A stretch of DNA of 54,186 nt from Psychrobacter sp. FME6 (GTDB taxonomy: Bacteria > Pseudomonadota > Gammaproteobacteria > Pseudomonadales > Moraxellaceae). The stretch spans positions 1 to 54,186 of the forward strand of contig NZ_RRYW01000011.1 of assembly GCF_014861365.1 (NCBI RefSeq), read 5' to 3'. A program made the position numbers and the translations under genes. Every line of letters starts with the position of its first letter. Positions within the stretch are counted from its first letter, which is position 1. Under the pieces are notes generated by a model. It was not told the DNA's origin. It saw nothing but the letters and a program-made list of their open reading frames with translations, and ran no database searches. Positions 15,907 to 26,400 of this stretch are shown one piece after another.

Positions 15907-16587
15907 CTAATCTTTTAAGCGGGTTTCTTCACTAGACTTCCAGTTATAAGCCCCATAAAACAGCATCTGTGCTTGGCGCGTACAGTTGTGTAGCATCAGC
16001 TGCTTATTTTCTTCAATCTCGTTTAAATCAATTTCATCATCGTGGTCTTCGGTATAAGTCAGCTCCAACCAATCTATAATCCAAGAAAAGAACATATTAA
16101 CCCCAGCCTCAGCCAATAGGCGGCGGTCATAGTCATTGATATGAGTAAAGGCAGGCTGTAGTGCTAGGTCATCAGCTAAGCTTTGCGCATGTTTCTTAGT
16201 GAGCTCATTGATGGCTTTACGCACGGACTCTGAGCCGCCATAGCGCTCACTGACTAAAAATTGCCAGTAATAGGGCTGATCGCTGACCATATATAAAAAC
16301 AGCTGGATACTCTTAGCGATTTGACGATCGAAGCTGCGCTTACGACCAATATGTAGACTATCACTTAATATGGCCAGCGTACCGCCCAGCTCCTCAACCA
16401 CCAATGCTCGTCCAAGCGATTCCATATCATCAAAATGCCGATAAAACGCCGTTGGCACTACACCAACCTCACGCGTTACCTGTCTAAGGCTGATTGAGCT
16501 AAAAGATTGCCCGGTCATACACAGATCCAGCACTGCATTAAAAAAGGCATGTCGAGTTTGAAGTTTCTTTTGTTCGCGACTACTCAT
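15907..16587 (-). CDS. TetR-family regulator, FabR/DesT-like
   Basis: 226 residues. The N-terminal segment EQKKLQTRHAFFNAVLDLC, then SFSSISLRQVTREVGVVPTA and FYRHFDDMESLGRALVVEE, follows closely the FabR/DesT helix-turn-helix with the PTxFYRHF recognition helix. The middle has the matching QPYYWQFLVSERYGG stretch. FabR and DesT repress unsaturated fatty acid genes in response to acyl-CoA. No fatty acid gene is next to it here, so the target is inferred only from family. It converges with gspK. Confidence 0.75.
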   Translation of the reverse strand: MSSREQKKLQTRHAFFNAVLDLCMTGQSFSSISLRQVTREVGVVPTAFYRHFDDMESLGRALVVEELGGTLAILSDSLHIGRKRSFDRQIAKSIQLFLYMVSDQPYYWQFLVSERYGGSESVRKAINELTKKHAQSLADDLALQPAFTHINDYDRRLLAEAGVNMFFSWIIDWLELTYTEDHDDEIDLNEIEENKQLMLHNCTRQAQMLFYGAYNWKSSEETRLKD

Positions 16588-16705
16588 AATATTTCAAAAT
16601 TACCTGATAGATGTTTATCATACTCATTTCATTGCAAAAATACGAATGAAATATAGGGTTATCGTTGATGGCTCGGTTTTTAGGTTCGGTTTTTAAGCTT
16701 AGTTT

Positions 16706-18115
16706 TTAGACGATGGTGCCCCAGTGTCCTTGGAGCTCTTGGGCTAACCGATACGCTTCATGGTCGTTCATACCAGTGATAAAGTCTAAGACATTGAGCA
16801 TATTGTGATAGGTATTGTCTGATAACACACGACGATGCTCCTCAAAATATGGCTGTAGCAATCTTAGTAGCCGCTGTTGCTCAAAGGACAACGGTGTGTT
16901 TTTCTCATTAGTCCAAGCCAACGGCATAAAAGCATCGAGCAAGCTCTGCAGACATTGATTGGCCATCAGCTCCATGCGTACTTTACTTGGGTGATTAAAT
17001 ATTTTTTCACGTGCCAACTGCTTAGCTTGGGAGATACCGCTCTGAACGCTCGCATCACAATGGGTAAACAGGCTGCCGTTTAATGTTCCCGCGAGCATAG
17101 CATCACTGTTAGTAACAAAAGCATCGGTCACGGCATTGATCAAGCGCATCATGGCTCGTGCCCGTAGAGATGCCAAATGCTGTCTAACTGACATGTTTTT
17201 AGGCAAGCTGATACTACTCGGACGCTCGCCAATCAGCTCATAAAAGATTGCCGCGACCTCAGTATAGGTTAGCATATTGAGGTTGATACCATCCTCTAAA
17301 TCTATCAGCGCATAGCAAATATCATCGGCGGCTTCTAATAAGTAGGCGAGGGGATGACGGGCAAAACCATCGTGTTGTTCTGAGCGCGGCAGACTTAAAC
17401 ACGCTGCCAGTTCTTCTAACTGCGCGGCTTCACTATAAAAACAGCCAAACTTTTGCACGTTGGTAAGACGTTCGCCTTGATAAATGTCGTTGCGATGACT
17501 AGCAAGCCAAGGATATTTCATAAACGCGCCCAACGTTGCACAAGTCAAGCGCATGCCGCCTGCGTCAGGGTGATGCTCATTGCGGGTCAATATGCGGAAT
17601 CCTTGCGCATTGCCCTCATACGCTAGTAAATCCAGCTGCTCGTTACTGCTCAGATTTTGCAACACTGGCTGTCGGTCAGGGTGCATAAACCAGTCGCGAA
17701 TAGCATACTCTCCAGCATGACCAAAAGGTGGGTTGCCAATATCGTGGGCGAGGCAAGCCGCTTGAACAATCACACCGACATCAGCTGGCGTGACTCCATT
17801 AGGTAAACCAGCAGCTAATTTATCATGGAGCTTCTCTGCTGCCATGACACCCAAAGAACGTCCAATACAAGATACCTCAAGCGAATGCGTTAAGCGCGTA
17901 TGAATACCCAATTGATTGGTTAATGGATGAACTTGGGTCTTTTGATTGAGCTGCCGAAAGGAGTGCGAAAATACCAGTCTGTCATAATCCTTATGAAAGG
18001 AGGAGCGCGCGCTGTCTTGAGCGGGGGCTTTTTTATTACTGCCCAGACGTTGTGCATTAAATAGTCGCGCCCAATGCTTAGCAGGACTGCTTGGTTGATC
18101 AAATTGAGTACTCAT
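16706..18115 (-). CDS. dgt: deoxyguanosinetriphosphate triphosphohydrolase-like protein
   Basis: 469 residues, an HD-domain dNTPase. The N-terminal RSSFHKDYDRLVFSHSFRQL and THSLEVSCIGRSLG (His77) are followed by the HD pair at 124-125 in CLAHDIGNPPFGHAGEYAI and by ADDICYALIDLEDG. These match the metal site of Dgt and its close relatives, which split dNTPs to nucleoside and triphosphate. The length suits the E. coli-type Dgt branch. It lies downstream of ychF in the same direction, but a terminator separates them. Confidence 0.88.
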   Translation of the reverse strand: MSTQFDQPSSPAKHWARLFNAQRLGSNKKAPAQDSARSSFHKDYDRLVFSHSFRQLNQKTQVHPLTNQLGIHTRLTHSLEVSCIGRSLGVMAAEKLHDKLAAGLPNGVTPADVGVIVQAACLAHDIGNPPFGHAGEYAIRDWFMHPDRQPVLQNLSSNEQLDLLAYEGNAQGFRILTRNEHHPDAGGMRLTCATLGAFMKYPWLASHRNDIYQGERLTNVQKFGCFYSEAAQLEELAACLSLPRSEQHDGFARHPLAYLLEAADDICYALIDLEDGINLNMLTYTEVAAIFYELIGERPSSISLPKNMSVRQHLASLRARAMMRLINAVTDAFVTNSDAMLAGTLNGSLFTHCDASVQSGISQAKQLAREKIFNHPSKVRMELMANQCLQSLLDAFMPLAWTNEKNTPLSFEQQRLLRLLQPYFEEHRRVLSDNTYHNMLNVLDFITGMNDHEAYRLAQELQGHWGTIV

Positions 18116-18193
18116 AAATCATAGCTCACTATTGATTATTATTATTTTAAACGATTTTAGGGGCTGTCCTTATCATACTAAAATTACGTGCAT

Positions 18194-18221
18194 AAAAAAG
18201 CCAGCACAAAGGCTGACTTTT
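18194..18221 (-). terminator. terminator after ychF
   Basis: On the minus strand AAAAGTCAGC, the loop CTTTGT and GCTGGCTTTT, followed by more T, form a hairpin with one G-U pair and a U tract. It ends the ychF transcript before dgt. Confidence 0.75.
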
Positions 18222-18290
18222 GATTGTTCTATACTAAAACTGTGCAAACAGGCTATTTAATATTTAACGCTAAAAGTTGAAGTTTTAACC

Positions 18291-19382
18291 TTAAACGTTA
18301 AAACGGAAATGCATCACATCGCCATCTTGTACGATATAGGTTTTACCTTCTAGGCGTGATTTACCAGCAGCAGCTGCGCCTTTTTCACCGTTGTATTCGA
18401 TAAAGTCGTCATAAGCGATGACTTCAGCACGAATAAATCCGCGCTCAAAATCGGTGTGAATCACGCCGGCGGCTTGAGGGGCGGTAGCACCAATAGCGAC
18501 AGTCCAAGCGCGAACTTCTTTTACGCCTGCGGTAAAGTAAGTCTGCATGTCTAGCAAATCATAACCACCACGAATGACCTGATCCAAACCGGCTTCTTCC
18601 ATGTCCATTTCGGCCAAGAAGTCTTTTTTGTCATCTTCATCAAGCTGGGCAATTTCCGCTTCTATTTGGTTGCATAAAGCGATGACGATAGAGTCTTCGC
18701 CAGTGGCATAGCTACGTACGGCATCTAGGTATGGGTTATTCTCAAAGCCATCCTCAGAGACGTTGGCGATATACATGGTTGGCTTTAGAGTAATAAGACC
18801 ATAACTTCTGATCATTTTTTGCTCGTCTTTGTCTAAGTTAGCACCGCGAGCCGCTTTACCTTCTGCTAATAACGGCTCGATTCTTTTGAAGATATCAAGC
18901 ATGGCGTTAGCGTCCTTATCGCCGCCTTTGGCCTTTTTGGTTAGGTTAAGAATAGCACGCTCAACCGCTTCTAAATCTGCCAATGCCAATTCGGTGTTGA
19001 TAGTCTCTATGTCATCAATTGGGCTGACGCGACCATCAACGTGTACCACGTTGTCATCATCAAAACAGCGTACCACGTGGGCAATCGCATCGGTCTCACG
19101 GATATTGGCTAAGAACTGGTTACCCATGCCTTCGCCTTTTGAGGCGCCAGCGACCAAACCGGCGATATCAACGAACTCCATCGTGGTTGGTAATACGCGC
19201 TCAGGCTTAACGATTTCAGCTAGCGCTTTTAGGCGTAAATCTGGTACAGGAACGATGCCTGTATTGGGATCTTTGGTACAAAATGGAAAGTTTTCAGCGG
19301 CGATACCCGCTTTGGTCAAGGCGTTGAACAGGGTGGATTTACCCACGTTTGGTAGACCGACGATGCCGCAATTAAAACCCAT
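18291..19382 (-). CDS. ychF: redox-responsive ATPase/GTPase YchF
   Basis: 363 residues, exactly the usual length of YchF. P-loop GLPNVGKST at about 9-17; switch II region [24 protein letters not shown] in place of the canonical NKxD, which fits its preference for ATP; and a C-terminal TGS domain ending [20 protein letters not shown] and VMHFRFNV. The family binds ribosomes and affects stress responses and translation start selection. It is a single-gene unit with a terminator downstream. Confidence 0.95.
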   Translation of the reverse strand: MGFNCGIVGLPNVGKSTLFNALTKAGIAAENFPFCTKDPNTGIVPVPDLRLKALAEIVKPERVLPTTMEFVDIAGLVAGASKGEGMGNQFLANIRETDAIAHVVRCFDDDNVVHVDGRVSPIDDIETINTELALADLEAVERAILNLTKKAKGGDKDANAMLDIFKRIEPLLAEGKAARGANLDKDEQKMIRSYGLITLKPTMYIANVSEDGFENNPYLDAVRSYATGEDSIVIALCNQIEAEIAQLDEDDKKDFLAEMDMEEAGLDQVIRGGYDLLDMQTYFTAGVKEVRAWTVAIGATAPQAAGVIHTDFERGFIRAEVIAYDDFIEYNGEKGAAAAGKSRLEGKTYIVQDGDVMHFRFNV

Positions 19383-19631
19383 AACATGCTCTCAATATAT
19401 TGATAAAATCAGTTGGTATAAGACTTAGCAAAATAGTAAATCAAAATTGGGCGTATTGTAGCAAATTTAACCCAATATGGGTGAGGTTGTTATGCTATGT
19501 GATTGGATTTTCATGCCTCATGATCGCTTACGTTTCGCACTTTCATTATTATGCTAAGCTACGTCTTATTTATCTAACTTTATAATAAATGGCGCACCAA
19601 AAAATATCAAAATCAAAGGCAGTATCTGACA

Positions 19632-21791
19632 ATGACCACCACAATTTTTGCGACACATCATTATAATTATCCACAAAACTTCATCGAAATGAAGCCCAAA
19701 CTTAAGCAGCTTGAACAGGCGATTAAAAAGCTTGAAGCCAATTTGATGAATGCTGATGCTAAGGTGCTAGATCAGCGTCTTGCCAGTCATTTGGGTTTGC
19801 AAGTCGATTACGCCAGTGAGCTTAATCCCAACCAACTCTTGGCCGCGACGACAATCGACGGTAAGGTATTGGTCATCGCTGGTGCAGGCTCTGGCAAAAC
19901 CAAAACTCTGACCTATAGAACCAGCTACCTGATAGAAAATGGCGTGTCGCCAAAAGAGATTTTGCTATTAACCTTTACCCGTAAAGCCGCCAATGAGATT
20001 AAAGGTCGGGCTAAAACCTTGCTGGCAAGTTCTTTTTCTACCGACAATCTAAGTAACAGCAAAGCGCTAAACGATATCACTAGCGGTACTTTTCATTCTT
20101 TTTGCAATATGCTACTGCGCCAATACTCAGGATTGTTGGGCATCAATCCGCGCTTTACTATCTTAGATACGGGCGATAGTGAAGATGCCATCGATTTGAT
20201 TAATAAAGAAAAAAAGTATCCGACTAAGATAACCAATCAAGCATTTCCGCGTAAAAAAACCTTGCAGAATATCTTTTCAACGTCTAGAAATCGGCGCATT
20301 CATATCCGCGAGTTAATCGAAAGTAGCTACCCTGATATCGCTGTGCACATTCCCATTATTGAGCAATTGGCGGTCGATTTTCATGAATATAAACGCGCCA
20401 ATCATTTATACGATTTTGATGACATTATCAGCCAAGTAGTACGCCATTTAAAGCATAATGATACTTTTCGGCAGCTATTACAAAAGCAATATCGTTACAT
20501 CATGGTCGATGAATATCAAGACACCAATATCCCGCAAAAAGAGCTAATCGACCTTATATGTGCACCTGCGTCGGTGTCGCTAATGGTCGTCGGTGATGAC
20601 AACCAAAGTATTTATGCCTTTCGCGGTGCCAATTATGAGAATATCTTATTATTTGGCGAGAGCTATCCTGAAGCAAAGCTCATTAAGCTTGAGCAAAATT
20701 ATCGCAGTACGCCTGCTGTTTTAGACTATATCAATGCCTTGTCCGCTCAAATCACCTTGGGCTATCAAAAGCAGTTGTACTCTGCGGTATCCGTAGACGG
20801 ATTAAAGCCGGTATTTCGTCGTTTAAGCGATGAAACTAAAGAAGCGCGATATATCGCTGATAAAATTATAGAATTGAAAGACGACTACGATTACCAAGAT
20901 TTTGCGGTATTGTGCCGAACGTCTTTTCAATCGAGTTATGTGCAGTTAGAGTTTATGGAGCGCAATATTCCGTTTATTGTGGTAGGCGGCATTCGCTTTA
21001 TCGAAAGACGGCATATCAAAGATGTCTTAGCCTTTGTCAAAATACTTTATAACCCCAATGATACCATTGCCTGGCATCGTATCTTAACCTTGTTTAAAGG
21101 CGTGGGGGCAGTTACTGCAACGCGATTGACTCAAGCGATTAATGTCGACAATAATTCCTTTGAACCTTTATTAATGCCGTCATTCGCTAAAAAAAGTCCA
21201 CAGCTTAAATCACTACATACGACTTTGACCAAAGCCAGTCAGGCAGAATCGGTCGAAAAAGTTATTGCGTTAATTTTAGAGTTTTATATTCCTATTTTGA
21301 AAACGATTGAAGAGAACTGGCGCGAGCGCAGCGAGGATTTTCGCGTCCTAAAAAACTTAGCCACAGAGCATGATAGCCTTGATAGTTTTTTAGAAAATTT
21401 GGCACTCGATCCGCCTAATGATTCGGTTGCTACCGCAGGCAAGGCTAAGCAAGGCGAGGAAGAAACTGATAAAGTTACTATCTCTACCATTCATAGTGCC
21501 AAAGGGCTTGAATGGCCGGTGGTGTTTGTCAATTCATTGGTCGATGGTATGACCCCGCATTACCGCTCGCTGAGTGATTTTGAAGAATTGGAAGAAGAAC
21601 GTAAGCTGTTCTATGTTGCCTGTAGTCGCGCAAAGAATAGGTTGTTTTTAACAGCGCCAGAGTACTTCTCAAGCTATTCAGGGTATTTCGACAAAGTATC
21701 ACGGTTTATTGCAGAGTTACCCGCTGATAAGGTAGTGGTCGAGACCAGCAAAAATTCTATAGATGAGAGTGATGATCCAGTGTGGTGGTGA
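19632..21791 (+). CDS. UvrD/Rep-like superfamily 1 DNA helicase
   Basis: 719 residues. Motif I GAGSGKT at 84-90; motif Ia TFTRKAANEI; motif II YIMVDEYQDTN near 290-300; motif III VVGDDNQSIYAFRGA; motif IV LEQNYRSTPAVL; motif V STIHSAKGLEWPVVFV; motif VI RKLFYVACSRAKNRLFL. The first 60 residues are a charged helix-rich extension. It translocates on single-stranded DNA using ATP. It is shorter and differently spaced than canonical UvrD or Rep, so it may be an accessory helicase. An in-frame ATG at 19689 is an alternative start; neither has a clear ribosome binding site. Confidence 0.88.
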   Translation: MTTTIFATHHYNYPQNFIEMKPKLKQLEQAIKKLEANLMNADAKVLDQRLASHLGLQVDYASELNPNQLLAATTIDGKVLVIAGAGSGKTKTLTYRTSYLIENGVSPKEILLLTFTRKAANEIKGRAKTLLASSFSTDNLSNSKALNDITSGTFHSFCNMLLRQYSGLLGINPRFTILDTGDSEDAIDLINKEKKYPTKITNQAFPRKKTLQNIFSTSRNRRIHIRELIESSYPDIAVHIPIIEQLAVDFHEYKRANHLYDFDDIISQVVRHLKHNDTFRQLLQKQYRYIMVDEYQDTNIPQKELIDLICAPASVSLMVVGDDNQSIYAFRGANYENILLFGESYPEAKLIKLEQNYRSTPAVLDYINALSAQITLGYQKQLYSAVSVDGLKPVFRRLSDETKEARYIADKIIELKDDYDYQDFAVLCRTSFQSSYVQLEFMERNIPFIVVGGIRFIERRHIKDVLAFVKILYNPNDTIAWHRILTLFKGVGAVTATRLTQAINVDNNSFEPLLMPSFAKKSPQLKSLHTTLTKASQAESVEKVIALILEFYIPILKTIEENWRERSEDFRVLKNLATEHDSLDSFLENLALDPPNDSVATAGKAKQGEEETDKVTISTIHSAKGLEWPVVFVNSLVDGMTPHYRSLSDFEELEEERKLFYVACSRAKNRLFLTAPEYFSSYSGYFDKVSRFIAELPADKVVVETSKNSIDESDDPVWW

Positions 21792-21981
21792 GGGGTTACG
21801 CTTTTGAGTTACTCATCTTATAAAGTAATTATCATTACGCTAAGCTACTACTGACAGCTGCCGTCAAATCCGTAGAAACAATCTTAGGAGGTTTTAGTTA
21901 CGGATCAATCCGACTTACCTACTCGAAAAATCATCACTGGATAATATCAATAGCTAATAATAACAACTAAAAGGATATACC

Positions 21982-23367
21982 ATGAATATCATTATCAAGC
22001 TTACTATCCTGATTGGTATTGTTATTATTACGACGTGCGTATGGAGTAGAACCATGAAATCTGAAAACAATCAAACCGATGAGATGACTGTTAGATGGGG
22101 AGTTATTGACTCCGAAGCCACCTTTAATGATAAAAAAGACTCAGAAGATACGCTCAAATTAGGTGTAGAGTTTATCAATTCTAAAGAAAATAAAGATTTA
22201 AATACTGCCTTTTATTTGGCTGATGGTACTTGGCTAAGAACTATTATTGGAAGTGGTGGCTCGCGTTGGGGACAAAATGGCGCACACCCTCTTGGTGGTA
22301 ACCCTTTTGAACAACCGCTGCCAGAACGCCTCAAGCTCACTTATTACAGCACAGTAAATGATAAGTTTTACCAACTAGACACTCTACTACCTATGGACAA
22401 AATACGACCGCTCTTTACTAACACTAAAAAAAGCACAATGGAAGAATCAGCAGTTGATGTGCCTTATGTCAACGTGCCTCTGTTTTACCGTAATATACAA
22501 ATTGCGACTGCACCTGAAGGTTGGGTTATTCTCTTTGCTATTGGTAACTTTGGTCAACGCATAGAGCTTGGCGCTTGGCAAGCTACCGAGATAGAAGCTA
22601 GATATGGTACTGATGTACTTAGGGCTGTGAATACTGGCTTTGGGCCTTTTAAAAATGATGAAGAAGAAAATCAAATAAGACAGGAGTTTAGGCAAGAGTT
22701 TTTTATTGATAACCTAAAAGAGAGAAGTCCTGAAGTTTACGAGAGGTGGCGGTCAGGCGATTGGAAGATCAGCGCAGACTGGTATAAGCGTATGCAGATA
22801 AAATACCCTTGGAACTTTGACATTACCATTGATGAGCATGAATGGAATGGAGAGTACTATGCCCAGTTTGCTAATACAGAAGCATACGATGTTGTAGATG
22901 AACAGGTAGCGAAGGAGAAGACCGTTCTAAAGGCGGTTCCCAACACTTTCACCACTTGGGTTGCTGACAAAGAGACTGGACAACGTCATTATATTGAAGT
23001 GCATTTCTTCCCTCGCCCTAAATGGGATGCTTCGCTATACCAACCTTATTATCAGGACCCAAACCTTGATTATTTATCTAAGCGCTTCGAACATCTATAC
23101 CCTAAGCGCTCTTACATGACCAACGATGAGACTGTCGATGCAAATGAGTTTGCAACCGTAAAGCTACATTTTAATAAAGAGTTGATATTACAAGAAGCCT
23201 ATCTACAAAAAGGGGCTGAAAAAATTCCACTTGATGGTGCTTATCAGTATTATTTATCCCCCGTCGCTAAAGGCGCTTTTTATCAATATACAGATGGTTA
23301 CCCTCGTTTTATTACGAAACCTAAAGTAGAAGATTTGAGCGATCCTGCTTTTGTAGATATTGATTAG
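21982..23367 (+). CDS. DUF2931 family protein, long form
   Basis: 461 residues with a hydrophobic N-terminal segment (about 5-22) and the rest likely periplasmic. The N-terminal half has AFYLADGTWLRTIIGSGGS, HPLGGNPFEQPLP and PEGWVILFAIG, the same landmarks as the 233-residue protein at 209-910. The C-terminal half (about 215-461) is rich in Trp, Tyr and Asp, and I do not recognise it. It begins after AAGGA at a normal distance. It follows the UvrD-like gene after 190 bp and converges with the large helicase-nuclease gene. Its function is unknown. Confidence 0.65.
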   Translation: MNIIIKLTILIGIVIITTCVWSRTMKSENNQTDEMTVRWGVIDSEATFNDKKDSEDTLKLGVEFINSKENKDLNTAFYLADGTWLRTIIGSGGSRWGQNGAHPLGGNPFEQPLPERLKLTYYSTVNDKFYQLDTLLPMDKIRPLFTNTKKSTMEESAVDVPYVNVPLFYRNIQIATAPEGWVILFAIGNFGQRIELGAWQATEIEARYGTDVLRAVNTGFGPFKNDEEENQIRQEFRQEFFIDNLKERSPEVYERWRSGDWKISADWYKRMQIKYPWNFDITIDEHEWNGEYYAQFANTEAYDVVDEQVAKEKTVLKAVPNTFTTWVADKETGQRHYIEVHFFPRPKWDASLYQPYYQDPNLDYLSKRFEHLYPKRSYMTNDETVDANEFATVKLHFNKELILQEAYLQKGAEKIPLDGAYQYYLSPVAKGAFYQYTDGYPRFITKPKVEDLSDPAFVDID

Positions 23368-23454
23368 TATCCTTTGCCTTACTTAATATCTTGAAGTGGT
23401 AGATATTGTATAAACAAATAGCTATGAGCTGAGTATCTAATAAATGATAGATAT

Positions 23455-26400
23455 CTAAGCATCAGCTTCTATATTAACCATTGGTTCTTCAACGGTATTG
23501 ACCACTCTAGATTCGACGTATGAGCTGCGGTAAGACTGGTCGGTAGTGATTGGATAAATCTGTAAACGTTCCAGCTCCGCCAATAAATCTTCAATGACTT
23601 CCTGTTGATGGGTTATAAAGGTAGAGGCGAAGCAGCGCCAAAATTTCCAACCAGCACGCTCAAGGATACGCTGGCGTTGCATATCGCTTTCCCATTTATC
23701 AGGTCCATGATATTTATCACCATCACATTCGATAGCTAAGCTATTGTCCTCTTCACCTTCTACAACCATATCAATTCGGTAGGCACCTGCTTTAACTTGC
23801 GGCATGACTCGATAGCCTCTTTCAATGAGAATGTCGAAGACTTCTTTTTCAAAAGGAGATTCACACTTATCACGCAAATCCGCAACTTGCTCTTCATCTT
23901 GCATAAACGGCGCTTGGAAGTGTTTGATGAGTTCTGCTCGATAATGGTCAGCTTGGCTAAGCTCGTCCAGCTCAATACTACGTACCAGATACATTCTATC
24001 GCGCGCTCTTGAGGCGGCGACATTCATGCGCTGGGCGAAGGTGTCTCTTGTTTGCGCATGGGCAGCTCCTGGCGCAACGACCAATGACAAAAACATGATA
24101 TCGCGCTCTTTACCTTGAAAGGTTCTAGCATCACCGCAAGCAATATCAAAAGCGGTCATGACAGCCTCATCCAACTTTTTATTGAGTAACTCCATAATGT
24201 TATGCGCTTGCTTATTACCTAGTAACGAAACGACACCGATGGTTTTATCTTTATAAGCTGGATCGGACGTAATCGTTTTTATTTCATCGACGATAAACCT
24301 AACTTCTGAAGGGTTAATATCTGAGCCATTAAGCCGATAGCCATCTGCGATATACACATCAATTAATGGTGGATCTAGGCGTTCTGAGGGTTTTGCTTTA
24401 CGTAATGGTATGAGTTCATGATTATAAAATTCACGTTTTGAGAACTCGATAATAGGCGCAACACTACGAAAGTGTTCTTTTAACATGACGGTGCTATCAG
24501 CAAATACCACTTTAAATAAGTCATATATTGAGCGATCAGGTGACATTTGTGAGCGATATACAGGCACTTGATTGCTCAGATATTGCGCCATGAGGTTGCG
24601 AATTTTTTCGATATCGAGACCAACCCCTTCTGGTGAAACCTGCTTATCGTCACCCACGATTAAAACTTTTTTCGCTCTCATGATGGCTGGTAATGCGGTC
24701 AAATCAGATTGAGACGCTTCATCGATGATAACTAAGTCAAAACTGCCGAACTCTGCTGGCAAGGACTCAGAAATACGATAATGCGGCATAATCCAACAGG
24801 GGATGGCAGCACTTGCGCCAGCAGAGGCTTCACGCGCTTCTCGGCGATAATAGTGGGCGCCTTTGCCTGTGCCTTTACCAATACGCATAATGGCGGAGCG
24901 GTATTTTTCTAAAGAAGCTCTAACGTTTGGCGTTGCATTTTCTGCGACTTTTAGCCAAGCTCTTTTGGTGATAGCTTGTTGATAAAGCCTTGCTAAATCT
25001 GACTCTAAGCGGCTACGAGTTTTGGTTAGATTAACCAATTCTCTGCGCCCATCTGTGCTGTCTATAAAGCTCATTAATCTATTAAGCCGCCAAATTTGCT
25101 GCCAATTATCAGGCAATAAATTATCGGATAACAATGTATCGGATAACAATTTATCTTCAGATTCAACACAAGGCTGACAACGCAATTGTTCCGCCCAGAG
25201 CGGCGCACCATTATTTTCAATAATCTCTGTGATGGCAGCGACAGTCTCTAAACCTGTTGTCAGATTATCCACTCGCTGTAGCTCAGTTAGCAGATTTTCC
25301 CACGTTGTCTGTAATGCAGCATCAGACAACATCGGACTGCCAACTTGTTGCTTTAAAAAAATAACAAGTTTTTCACTAATATCACCATTACAGTCTGCAA
25401 GCTCGTTAAATAATGACTCTTTTAGCGTTAGACTTTCTGCCAGATTATGTTTCTTTAAATGTTGCTCAAGGGTGTTTTTAATTTCAGCTAAAATATCTTT
25501 ATTGTAATGCGCGTTAGACAGAATATCCCAGTCTAAAAATATAGCCTTTAGAGCTTGTTTGATATTGTGCTGTAGGTTTCTGCTATTAATAATGTCTTCA
25601 TATAAATAAACGGCTGAATTTAAATTAGATAAGTTATCAGGCACGACTTCAAATACAGGTAAAGACAGTTCGTTCGATAACGCATTCCATCTCACAATAA
25701 GGGCTTGTGACTTTTTCCTAAACGCTATAAAGCTTGATATATATTGCCAATCCTCTACGCTTGCGGGCGGTGTTGAGATTATCATAATAGCTTCAAGGTT
25801 TTTCTTTTCGACCGACTTACCAAAAATCCCCGCTATACCAAATGGTTTTTTGCCTTCAGATAGGTTTTTGACCGCACTAACAAGTTCTGGGTTTTTATCA
25901 AAATCATCAGCTATCGTGATGGGTTTGGTTAAATAAGCCGTTCTTTCATTAAATAGAGATTTAATCTCATCGTTAAGGATGTTTAGATGTTGAATAATAT
26001 CTTGCTTCGTCTGGTCATCTAAATGCTGCTGAATATTAGTTGTCCATTCCTGTCCAACCGCTTCCGTTTTTTGCAGAAGATCAATCAGATGGGAGGTGTT
26101 AGCAGCAGCTTCGTGAGCAATGCTTATAGTGTTAGTACTGTCGTCTACTAAACTTGGAATCTCGCCTTGCTGCTCGGCTTTTTTTAATTCGTTGGTATAA
26201 ATCAAATCTTGGTGCAGTTGCTTTATCGTATTAATAGGCGGCATGTTGGCAACAGCAGGGATTTTTTTATCAAGATAATCCAAATCAATGCCGAGCGTTA
26301 TTCTTGCTCGTTTTAGCTCAGTAATATCGGCAGGAGTAAATCGAGGTGTAAAAGTATTTTCTATGCCTAATGTATCGGGGAAGCTTTCGATCAGCTGCCT

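Noticed and set aside
18829..19428. Long plus-strand frame opposite ychF
   Set aside because: It lies fully antisense to the well-conserved ychF gene, with a composition typical of a shadow frame.
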